Positions 7,988 to 15,613 of a stretch of DNA of 64,000 nucleotides are shown here, in pieces. This DNA comes from JANOZM01 sp031429355 (lineage in GTDB: Bacteria; Pseudomonadota; Gammaproteobacteria; Burkholderiales; Burkholderiaceae_E): positions 496,001-560,000 of the forward strand of contig JANOZM010000013.1 of NCBI GenBank assembly GCA_031429355.1. The letters run 5' to 3'. Numbering within the stretch: the first letter of the stretch is position 1; each line of letters begins with the position of its first letter. A program made the translations under genes and the position numbers. The notes beneath the pieces were generated by a model. The model was not told where the DNA came from. It saw nothing but the letters and a program-made list of their open reading frames with translations, and ran no database searches.

Positions 7988-9293
7988 TTTAAATGTGGCC
8001 ATCGTTGGCCTTGGTACGGTCGGTCGCGGCACGTACAACGTGTTAAATCGCAACGCCCAAGAAATTGCTCGGCGCGCTGGTTGCGAGATCCAAGTTAAAG
8101 CGGTTGTGGTTCGAAATTTAATCACGGCTCAAGAATTTTTACAAAATAGTTTTCAACCTACAACCGATGTAGATACCGTTATCGCCGATCCCAATATCGA
8201 TGTTGTTATCGAAGTCATGGGTGGCACAACCGTTGCCAAACAAGTTGTTCTGAAAGCGCTAAGCGCAGGTAAACATGTTGTAACCGCAAATAAAGCGCTG
8301 TTGGCCTTGCACGGCAACGAACTGTTTGAGACCGCACGGAAACACGGCGTGGCTTTAGCCTTTGAAGCGGCGGTAGCCGGCGGAATTCCGATTATTAAAG
8401 CCCTACGTGAGGGTTTAACTGCTAACCAAGTGCAGTGGGTAGCGGGCATTATTAACGGCACCACAAATTTTATTTTGTCAGAAATGCGTTCGCGCGGTGC
8501 AAGCTTTCACGAAGTGCTTAAAGAAGCACAGGCGCTAGGTTATGCTGAAGCCGATCCAACGTTTGATGTTGAAGGTATTGACGCCGCGCACAAGGCTACT
8601 ATTTTGGCCTCAATTGCCTTTGGCGTGCCGATTCAATTCGATAAAGCTTACGTCGAGGGTATATCGCAATTACAACCTGAAGACATTCGTTACGCCGAAC
8701 AGTTAGGTTACCGCATTAAATTGTTGGGAATCGCCAAACGAGCTGCCAGGGGCATCGAGTTACGGGTTCATCCGACACTAGTGCCCACCAAGCGATTGAT
8801 CGCCAATGTTGAAGGTGCAATGAATGCCGTGATGGTGCGTGGTGATGCGGTTGGGACGACCTTGTACTACGGCAAAGGCGCGGGCTCTGAACCAACCGCT
8901 TCGGCAGTTATTGCCGATTTGGTTGATTTAGCGCGCTTGTTATCCAGCGGCACCAAAGGTAGTGTTCCCGCCTTGGCGTTTCAACACGACTCATTAAGTT
9001 CGGCGCGAATTTTAAGTATTGATGAAGTGCAAACTTGTCATTACTTACGCATGCGGGTGGCTGACGAACCCGGTGTTTTGGCGGACATCACCCGTGTCTT
9101 GGCCGACGGTGGAATTTCGATCGACGCACTTTTCCAAAAAGAAGCCGAAGACGGTCAAAATCAAACCGACATTATTATGTTGACCCATGAGGCGCTTGAA
9201 GGTGCTGTGCGCTCGGCAATTCAGCGAATAGAAGGTTTGCCAACTGTTTTAAACAAAGTGATTCTGTTGCGACTAGAGCAGTTGCAGGACTAA
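7974..9293 (+). CDS. hom: Homoserine dehydrogenase
   Basis: NAD(P)H-dependent reduction of aspartate semialdehyde to homoserine, the branch point to threonine and methionine. In this 439-aa protein the Rossmann motif GLGTVGRG lies at residues 12-19. 'TANKALLA' and the catalytic-domain block 'GYAEADPTFDVEGIDAAHK' follow. The last ~85 residues form an ACT domain ('RVADEPGVLADITRVLADGG') that usually mediates threonine feedback. The ATG at 7974 matches the family N-terminus MxxxNVAIVGLG and is preceded by an overlapping four-codon mini-ORF. First gene of hom-thrC-moeA-moaD-moaE-clpB. Confidence 0.97.
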   Translation: MSSKVLNVAIVGLGTVGRGTYNVLNRNAQEIARRAGCEIQVKAVVVRNLITAQEFLQNSFQPTTDVDTVIADPNIDVVIEVMGGTTVAKQVVLKALSAGKHVVTANKALLALHGNELFETARKHGVALAFEAAVAGGIPIIKALREGLTANQVQWVAGIINGTTNFILSEMRSRGASFHEVLKEAQALGYAEADPTFDVEGIDAAHKATILASIAFGVPIQFDKAYVEGISQLQPEDIRYAEQLGYRIKLLGIAKRAARGIELRVHPTLVPTKRLIANVEGAMNAVMVRGDAVGTTLYYGKGAGSEPTASAVIADLVDLARLLSSGTKGSVPALAFQHDSLSSARILSIDEVQTCHYLRMRVADEPGVLADITRVLADGGISIDALFQKEAEDGQNQTDIIMLTHEALEGAVRSAIQRIEGLPTVLNKVILLRLEQLQD

Positions 9294-9301
9294 AATAAAC
9301 A

Positions 9302-9335
9302 ATGAAATACGTCAGCTAATGAAATACGTAAGCAC
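9302..9335 (+). repeat. 17-bp echo of the thrC start; mini-ORF MKYVS-stop
   Basis: ATGAAATACGTCAGCTA (9302-9318) is followed directly by ATGAAATACGTAAGCAC (9319-9335): 14 of 17 positions agree. The first copy encodes MKYVS and stops at TAA 9317-9319, overlapping the thrC ATG (TAATG). thrC itself begins MKYVST, so the leader is a frame-shifted duplicate of the gene start. Confidence 0.85.
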
Positions 9336-10719
9336 TAGAGGCCGAATGGCCCCCGTTGGGTTTTTACAAGTGCTATTGGGTGGCTTGGCCCCCGATGGCG
9401 GTTTAGTAATGCCTACCCATTACCCAAAAATTGATGCGGCTACTTTAAAGGCCTGGCGACAGTTAAGCTATGCCGACTTAGCCTTTGAAATATTCTCCCG
9501 GTTTAGTGACGATATTCCGGAGCAAGATTTGCGGCAGTTAACAACTGCCACCTACACCGAGGCGGTGTTTGGATCAAAAGAAATTACGCCCGTTACGAAC
9601 CTAAGTAACGGCCTGCATTTGTTGCAGCTATCAAACGGTCCAACTTTGGCGTTTAAAGATATGGCCATGCAAATGTTGGGCAGTCTCTTCGAATATGCTT
9701 TGGCAAAGAATAACGAAACCCTTAACATTTTGGGCGCAACCTCGGGCGATACCGGTAGTGCTGCCGAATACGCGATGCGCGGACGTCGTGGTGTCAAAGT
9801 GTTTATGCTAACCCCAGCAGGTCGCATGAGCCCATTTCAAGCGGCACAAATGTACAGTTTGTTAGACCCAAGCATTTTTAATATTGCGGTTAACGGGGTA
9901 TTTGATGATTGCCAAGATTTAGTTAAAGCAGTTTCCAACGATGCGGACTTCAAAGCGCGCTATAAAATTGGAACCGTTAACTCCATCAATTGGGCCCGTG
10001 TTTTAGCGCAAGTGGTGTATTACTTCAAAGCCTATTTAGCAGTTTGTGCCGACGAAACTTCGCCGGTATCGTTTGCAGTGCCGTCGGGTAATTTTGGCAA
10101 TGTTTGTGCGGGCCACGTAGCACGCATGATGGGTTTACCTATCGCCCAGCTAGTAGTAGCGACTAACGAAAACAACGTCTTGCAAGAGTTTTTCGAATCT
10201 GGAATTTATCGTCCTCGTGCGACGAGCGAAACTTGGGCAACGAGCAGCCCGTCAATGGATATTTCTAAAGCCTCTAACTTCGAGCGATTCATTTACGATT
10301 TACACGGCCAAGACGGTGCAAAAGTGGCCGCACTTTGGCAAGCACTCGACACGCAAGGTTCGTTCGATTTAAGTTCGCGCAAAGCTGAGTTTGCTGCATT
10401 TGGTTTTGTTGCTGGCGCTAGTTCACACGCTTTACGGCTACAAACTATTCGTGAGTTTTCACGCAGCAACAATCGTGTAATTGACACGCATACTGCCGAT
10501 GGCTTAGCGGTCGCCAAGCGCTTTCAACAAAACGGCATTCCGATGATTTGTTTAGAAACCGCCTTGCCCGCTAAGTTTGCCGAAACTATTCGCGAAGCGC
10601 TCAATATTGAGCCACCACGACCAGCGCAATTTGCGGGAATTGAAAATAAAGTACAGCGCTTTGCGGCAATGCCAGCGCAACTCGATTTGTTAAAACAATA
10701 CGTTGCCCAGCGTGCTTAA
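9319..10719 (+). CDS. thrC: Threonine synthase
   Basis: PLP enzyme converting O-phosphohomoserine to threonine. The 466-aa product begins MKYVSTRG, the conserved threonine synthase N-terminus, which fixes the start at 9319. The PLP-binding lysine is K113 in 'GPTLAFKDMAMQ', and the phosphate-binding loop is 'GATSGDTGSAA'. Length is typical of the fungal/proteobacterial subfamily. It follows hom by 25 bp and is probably co-transcribed with it. Its start is preceded by an overlapping five-codon copy of itself. Confidence 0.97.
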   Translation: MKYVSTRGRMAPVGFLQVLLGGLAPDGGLVMPTHYPKIDAATLKAWRQLSYADLAFEIFSRFSDDIPEQDLRQLTTATYTEAVFGSKEITPVTNLSNGLHLLQLSNGPTLAFKDMAMQMLGSLFEYALAKNNETLNILGATSGDTGSAAEYAMRGRRGVKVFMLTPAGRMSPFQAAQMYSLLDPSIFNIAVNGVFDDCQDLVKAVSNDADFKARYKIGTVNSINWARVLAQVVYYFKAYLAVCADETSPVSFAVPSGNFGNVCAGHVARMMGLPIAQLVVATNENNVLQEFFESGIYRPRATSETWATSSPSMDISKASNFERFIYDLHGQDGAKVAALWQALDTQGSFDLSSRKAEFAAFGFVAGASSHALRLQTIREFSRSNNRVIDTHTADGLAVAKRFQQNGIPMICLETALPAKFAETIREALNIEPPRPAQFAGIENKVQRFAAMPAQLDLLKQYVAQRA

Positions 10720-10725
10720 GGCCTT

Positions 10726-12039
10726 ATGAATTCGCCCAAACCGTTAATGGTGTTTGAAGACGCTCGCACACAGTTGTTGCAAGCTGCTGCAGCGGCACCA
10801 AAACCTGACTCTGAATCATGTAATACCATGATGGCATGCGGTCGAATCTTGGCAGAGCCGGTTCGATCGCCATTAAATGTTCCACCGCATCACAATTCGG
10901 CAATGGATGGCTATGCGGTCCGCGTTGCTGATTTGGTACCTGCAGCTTCCAACATAAACACAAGTTCACCCAATTTATCCGAGCCCCTAACAATTTCGCA
11001 ACGGATTCCTGCGGGTGCTTCGCCTAGCCCATTAATACCGGGTACTTGTGCACGCATCTTTACGGGCGGTGTCATCCCCGAAGGTGCTGATGCGGTCATT
11101 ATGCAAGAGCGCGCGCATGTAATTGGGCAAGCCGTGCAGTTCGAGCAACCTAGCCAGTGGGCCAAAGGCGAGGCGATTCGCTATGCGGGTGAAGATATTG
11201 CTTTAGACGCCGAAGTTGCGCCTGCCGGTACTTTTTTAACGCCGGCAATGATCGGTTTAATTGCTTCAGTTGGCGTGGCACACGTGCAAGTTTATAAACC
11301 GATTACGGTGGCTTGTATTTTTACCGGCGATGAATTGGCCATGCCAGGCCAAGAGTTAAAGCCTGGTGCGATCTACAATTCGAATCGCTTCGTACTCAAT
11401 ACTTTGTTGCAACAAATGGGCTGTACAGTAATTGATCTAGGTCATATTCCTGATCAACTAAATGCTACGCGCGAAGCGCTAGTTCAAGCAGCTGCGCAAG
11501 CCGATTTAGTCATTAGCTCCGGGGGTGTTTCGGTTGGTGAAGAAGACCACGTTAAGCCTGCTGTGCAAGCTGAAGGCGCATTAGCACTTTGGCAAATTAG
11601 CATGAAACCGGGCAAGCCGTTGGCTTTTGGACATTTGCGTAAACCTGCAGAATTTAAAAATGCTATGACAACTTCGCTTGAGTCGTCTGCGGGTGGTATT
11701 GCGCATTTTGTAGGGTTGCCCGGCAATCCTGTTTCTAGTTATGTCACTTTTATGTTGTTAGCAAAACCATTTATCCATGCTTTGCAAGGGCGTTTAGTTA
11801 AGCACCCATTAAAATTAAAAATGCAGGCCGCGTTCGATTTTCCAAAGGTTGATAAACGCCGCGAATTTTTGCGGACAACCATTAATCAGCAGGGACAATT
11901 AGAGCTGTATCGAACACAAAGTTCTGGTGCGCTTACCTCAATGGCCTATTGTGCTGGCCTGGTTGATAACCCACCGGATTCGCCAATCAAGCAGGGCGAT
12001 TGGATTGATTTTTTACCGTTTTCTGCTGATTGTCTTTAA
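10726..12039 (+). CDS. moeA: Molybdopterin molybdenumtransferase MoeA
   Basis: Inserts molybdate into adenylyl-molybdopterin, the last common step of molybdenum cofactor synthesis. The 437-aa product shows 'PPHHNSAMDGYAV', 'IFTGGVIPEGADAVIMQE', and the MogA/MoeA-like central domain 'FTGDELAMPGQELKPGAIYNSN' (given to locate residues ~195-225). 'SSGGVSVGEEDHVK' and 'GLPGNPVSSYVTFMLL' complete the active site. The C-terminal domain IV is present. It starts 6 bp after thrC and precedes moaD and moaE, so the operon joins threonine and Moco genes. Confidence 0.97.
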   Translation: MNSPKPLMVFEDARTQLLQAAAAAPKPDSESCNTMMACGRILAEPVRSPLNVPPHHNSAMDGYAVRVADLVPAASNINTSSPNLSEPLTISQRIPAGASPSPLIPGTCARIFTGGVIPEGADAVIMQERAHVIGQAVQFEQPSQWAKGEAIRYAGEDIALDAEVAPAGTFLTPAMIGLIASVGVAHVQVYKPITVACIFTGDELAMPGQELKPGAIYNSNRFVLNTLLQQMGCTVIDLGHIPDQLNATREALVQAAAQADLVISSGGVSVGEEDHVKPAVQAEGALALWQISMKPGKPLAFGHLRKPAEFKNAMTTSLESSAGGIAHFVGLPGNPVSSYVTFMLLAKPFIHALQGRLVKHPLKLKMQAAFDFPKVDKRREFLRTTINQQGQLELYRTQSSGALTSMAYCAGLVDNPPDSPIKQGDWIDFLPFSADCL

Positions 12040-12049
12040 TTGAACAACA

Positions 12050-12118
12050 ATGAAACTTAAACTGTTTTGAAACTGAAACTCCTTTGAAACTGACTCTCAA
12101 TTGAAACTGACTCTCTTT
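12050..12118 (+). repeat. Four-copy 17-bp tandem array over the moaD start (mini-ORF ladder)
   Basis: Units begin with TGAAACT at 12051, 12068, 12085 and 12102, exactly 17 bp apart, and the last unit is the first codons of moaD. Because 17 is two modulo three, each copy forms a mini-ORF whose TGA overlaps the next TTG as TTGA. ATG 12050 gives MKLKLF-stop, TTG 12067 gives MKLKLL-stop, TTG 12084 gives MKLTLN-stop, and TTG 12101 opens moaD (MKLTLFYYAS). The array fills almost the whole moeA-moaD gap. Confidence 0.9.
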
Positions 12119-12358
12119 TATTACGCAAGTTTGCGCGAAGCACTAGGGCACGCAAACGAAGTGCTTACATTTGATTCGTCTACTTTAACGGTTCTGCAAT
12201 TGCGCGAAGCTTTGTGCGCTAAAGGTGAGCCGTATGCTTCAGCAATGGCTGCCGGTCGTTCGATTCGTTGTGCGGTAAACCAAGTCGTTGTAAAAGACGA
12301 TGCCTCGATAAAAGCGGACGACGAAATTGCTTTCTTTCCGCCAGTTACAGGAGGCTAA
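12101..12358 (+). CDS. moaD: Molybdopterin synthase sulfur carrier subunit MoaD
   Basis: Small ubiquitin-like carrier (85 aa) whose C-terminal Gly-Gly is thiocarboxylated and donates sulfur to precursor Z. It begins MKLTLFYYASLREALG, the normal beta-grasp N-terminus, and ends 'DEIAFFPPVTGG' with the required terminal GG. The start codon is TTG at 12101; the only ATG of the tandem array is at 12050 in an upstream mini-ORF. moaE follows immediately, and the two proteins form the molybdopterin synthase heterotetramer. Confidence 0.95.
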   Translation: MKLTLFYYASLREALGHANEVLTFDSSTLTVLQLREALCAKGEPYASAMAAGRSIRCAVNQVVVKDDASIKADDEIAFFPPVTGG

Positions 12359-12361
12359 TTG

Positions 12362-12835
12362 GTGAATCGGTCGATGGTTAAAGTACAAACTCAAGATTTT
12401 GACGTCAGCAAAGAAATTGCCGAACTGCGTGCCGACGATGCGCGAGTTGGTGCGATAGCCAGCTTTATTGGGACGGTGCGCGATGTTAATTCTGGCGATG
12501 CTGTCTCAACGCTAACCCTAGAGCATTATCCGGGCATGACCGAGCGTAGCTTGGAAGCGATTGCCCAGCGCGCTCATGAGCGATTTGATATTTATCAATG
12601 TTTAATTATTCATCGCTTTGGCGAACTGAAACCTTGTGATCAAATAGTGCTGGTTGCGGTTAGTTCAGCGCATCGTGGTGAGGCGTTTCAAGCTTGCGAG
12701 TTTGTAATGGACTATTTAAAAACTGAGGCGCCGTTCTGGAAAAAAGAACAAACGCCCCAAGGCGCTCGCTGGGTCGAGGCGCGTGAGACCGACGGGGTTG
12801 CTGCGGCACGCTGGCAAAATCAAACATCGACTTGA
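12362..12835 (+). CDS. moaE: Molybdopterin synthase catalytic subunit MoaE
   Basis: Catalytic subunit that transfers sulfur from MoaD to precursor Z. Diagnostic motifs are 'VGAIASFIGTVRD', 'TLTLEHYPGMTE', 'IIHRFGELKPCDQIVLVAVSSAHR' (located around residues 80-105) and 'TEAPFWKKEQ' with the catalytic Lys. The GGAGG at 12350-12354 is best spaced for the GTG at 12362 (157 aa). TTG 12359 and ATG 12374 are alternatives. The gene begins 3 nt after moaD, so the pair is probably coupled. TTG 12359 and ATG 12374 lie 15 bp apart in similar contexts (TTGGTGAA/ATGGTTAA), a weak in-frame echo. Confidence 0.95.
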   Translation: MNRSMVKVQTQDFDVSKEIAELRADDARVGAIASFIGTVRDVNSGDAVSTLTLEHYPGMTERSLEAIAQRAHERFDIYQCLIIHRFGELKPCDQIVLVAVSSAHRGEAFQACEFVMDYLKTEAPFWKKEQTPQGARWVEARETDGVAAARWQNQTST

Positions 12836-12889
12836 TTTTTGCGGATCAGTCCCCAGCTTGTAATCAAATCAGTTTTGGGGAAATGCATT

Positions 12890-15496
12890 ATGCGATTTGA
12901 AAAACTTACCACGCAGTTTCAAGAAGCGATTGCCGACGCGCAAAGTTTGGCGGTTGCTCGCGACAATCAATTTATCGAGCCGCAACATTTGCTATTAGCT
13001 TTAATTCAACAAAGCGACGGCAGTGGCAGGGCGCTTTTAGAACGCGCCAATGTGCGAGTAGCGCCTCTGACCAAGGCGCTCGAAGCTGCAATAGCTGGGC
13101 TACCAGAGGTAACAGGAACCGATGGGCAAGTCCAAGTAGGGCGTGATCTAAGCGGTCTTTTAAATTTGGCCGATAAAGAAGCCGGTGTGCGTGGTGATAG
13201 TTTTATAGCGAGCGAAATGTTTTTACTTGCATTGGCGCAAGACAAAGGCAACACCGGAAAAATCGCGCGCGAGCACGGCTTAACGCGCAAGGCCCTAGAG
13301 GCCGCAGTGGATGCGGTGCGTGGTGGGCAAAATGTGCAAAGTGCCAATGCGGAAGGTCAACGCGAGGCGTTAAAAAAATACACCATCGATTTAACCGAGC
13401 GCGCTTTGCAAGGCAAGCTTGATCCTGTTATTGGGCGTGATGATGAAATTCGCCGCACGATTCAAATTTTGCAACGTCGTACAAAAAATAATCCAGTGCT
13501 TATTGGTGAACCGGGTGTCGGCAAAACCGCAATCGTCGAAGGGCTTGCTCAGCGAATTGTTAACGGTGAAGTACCTGAATCACTTAAGAACAAACGGGTT
13601 TTATCGCTAGATATGGCAGCGTTATTAGCGGGTGCAAAATTTCGTGGCGAATTTGAAGAACGCCTAAAAGCAGTGCTTAAAGATATTGCGCTTGATGAAG
13701 GCCAAACGATTGTTTTTATCGACGAATTGCACACCATGGTTGGTGCTGGCAAGGCCGAAGGGGCCATGGATGCGGGCAATATGCTTAAACCCGCTTTGGC
13801 GCGTGGCGAGTTGCATTGTGTAGGTGCCACCACATTAAACGAATACCGTAAGTATGTAGAAAAAGATGCCGCCCTCGAACGCCGCTTTCAAAAAGTATTA
13901 GTTGACGAGCCGAGCGTTGAATCGACCGTCGCTATTTTGCGCGGGCTGCAAGAGCGATACGAGTTGCATCACGGAATTGAAATTACCGATCCAGCTATCG
14001 TTGCGGCTGCCGAATTATCTAACCGTTACATCACGGATCGCTTTTTACCCGATAAAGCAATTGATTTAATTGATGAAGCCGCCGCTCGCATCAAGATGGA
14101 AATCGACTCGAAGCCAGAGGTCATGGACAAGCTAGATCGGCGTATTATTCAATTAAAAATCGAACGTGAAGCGGTTAAAAAAGAAACCGATGAAGCCTCG
14201 CAAAAACGCTTGGGTTTAATCGAAGTGGAAATTGAGCGAATCAGCAAAGAGTACGCAGATTTTGATGAAATTTTGCGCGCCGAAAAAGCCGCTGTACAAG
14301 GCTCTGCGTTAATCAAAACAGAAATTGATAAACTGCGCGCTCAAATGGCTGACTTCCAGCGCAAAGGTCAGCTCGACAAGGTCGCTGAAATTCAATATGG
14401 CAAGTTACCCGAACTAGAAGGGCGCTTAGATGCGGCCCATCAAGCCGAGACAAACAAGGGCGCAAGTAATAAGCCGCGCTTATTACGTACGCATGTAGGT
14501 GCCGAAGAAATAGCCGAAGTTGTATCGCGCGCAACGGGCATTCCCGTGTCGCGGATGATGCAAGGCGAGCGCGATAAATTGTTAGCGATGGAAGCGAAAC
14601 TGCACGAGCGCGTTGTTGGTCAAGATGAGGCGGTGCGTTTAGTGAGCGACGCGATTCGTCGGTCGCGTGCGGGTTTAAGTGACCCGAATCGCCCCTACGG
14701 TTCGTTTTTGTTTTTAGGTCCGACCGGAGTTGGTAAGACCGAACTGTGTAAAGCTTTGGCCGCCTTTTTGTTTGATTCGCAAGACCATTTAGTGCGCATC
14801 GACATGAGCGAATTTATGGAAAAGCACTCGGTTGCGCGTTTAATCGGCGCCCCTCCAGGCTATGTAGGATACGAAGAGGGCGGCTATCTAACGGAGCTGG
14901 TTCGTCGTAAGCCCTACAGCGTAATTTTATTTGATGAAATTGAAAAGGCCCATCCCGATGTCTTTAATGTGCTGCTACAAGTGTTGGATGATGGTCGCTT
15001 AACTGACGGCCAAGGGCGTACTGTTGATTTTAAAAATACTGTCATCGTAATGACATCAAATATGGGTGCCGCCGAAATTGCGCGCCTGTCATCCGATCCG
15101 GCAACCAACGATCCCGAGCTTATTAAAGAAGCAGTACTTGAAGAAGTAAAACGCAACATGCGCCCCGAGTTCATCAACCGTATTGATGAAATGATCGTGT
15201 TTCATGCCCTCGGAAGCCAACATATTGCCTCTATCGCACGCATTCAATTGCGCGGACTAGAGCAACGTTTGGCGCAGCGCGAGCTAACTCTTACCGTGAC
15301 CGATCGGGCGCTTTTGGAAATTGCCAAGGCTGGTTTCGATCCTGTGTACGGTGCTCGTCCTTTAAAGCGTGCAATCCAACAGTTCATCGAGAACCCACTG
15401 TCGCGCTTAATTCTCGAGGGCAAATTTGCGCCCAAAGACGTTGTACCGCTCGATTTTGATGAAGGCGTTTTTAAATTTTCAAGGGTCGTGCATTAA
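12890..15496 (+). CDS. clpB: ATP-dependent disaggregase ClpB
   Basis: Hsp104/ClpB chaperone that extracts polypeptides from aggregates with DnaK. The 868-aa product has the repeated Clp N-domain (residues 1-150), NBD1 with Walker A GEPGVGKT, the coiled-coil middle domain (around 400-525), and NBD2 with GPTGVGKTELC. 'GAPPGYVGYEEGG' is the second pore loop and 'LFDEIEKAHPDVFN' the second Walker B. The start at 12890 (MRFEKLTTQFQEA) matches the family. No sigma32 promoter was confirmed in the 54-bp gap after moaE. Confidence 0.97.
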   Translation: MRFEKLTTQFQEAIADAQSLAVARDNQFIEPQHLLLALIQQSDGSGRALLERANVRVAPLTKALEAAIAGLPEVTGTDGQVQVGRDLSGLLNLADKEAGVRGDSFIASEMFLLALAQDKGNTGKIAREHGLTRKALEAAVDAVRGGQNVQSANAEGQREALKKYTIDLTERALQGKLDPVIGRDDEIRRTIQILQRRTKNNPVLIGEPGVGKTAIVEGLAQRIVNGEVPESLKNKRVLSLDMAALLAGAKFRGEFEERLKAVLKDIALDEGQTIVFIDELHTMVGAGKAEGAMDAGNMLKPALARGELHCVGATTLNEYRKYVEKDAALERRFQKVLVDEPSVESTVAILRGLQERYELHHGIEITDPAIVAAAELSNRYITDRFLPDKAIDLIDEAAARIKMEIDSKPEVMDKLDRRIIQLKIEREAVKKETDEASQKRLGLIEVEIERISKEYADFDEILRAEKAAVQGSALIKTEIDKLRAQMADFQRKGQLDKVAEIQYGKLPELEGRLDAAHQAETNKGASNKPRLLRTHVGAEEIAEVVSRATGIPVSRMMQGERDKLLAMEAKLHERVVGQDEAVRLVSDAIRRSRAGLSDPNRPYGSFLFLGPTGVGKTELCKALAAFLFDSQDHLVRIDMSEFMEKHSVARLIGAPPGYVGYEEGGYLTELVRRKPYSVILFDEIEKAHPDVFNVLLQVLDDGRLTDGQGRTVDFKNTVIVMTSNMGAAEIARLSSDPATNDPELIKEAVLEEVKRNMRPEFINRIDEMIVFHALGSQHIASIARIQLRGLEQRLAQRELTLTVTDRALLEIAKAGFDPVYGARPLKRAIQQFIENPLSRLILEGKFAPKDVVPLDFDEGVFKFSRVVH

Positions 15497-15613
15497 ACAT
15501 TGTTGCCGTGGCGGACTTTTAGATGATGTTCGCCGCCCGCGCGGACGAATTGTTTACATCTGACGGTGAAATTGCTTTATTCTTGCGCCCTTAATCACTA
15601 GGAGTTTTACGCA

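Noticed and set aside
12832..12900. 22-codon frame (TTG 12832) overlapping the moaE stop and clpB start
   Set aside because: No duplication and it ends inside clpB rather than on its start; looks like chance.
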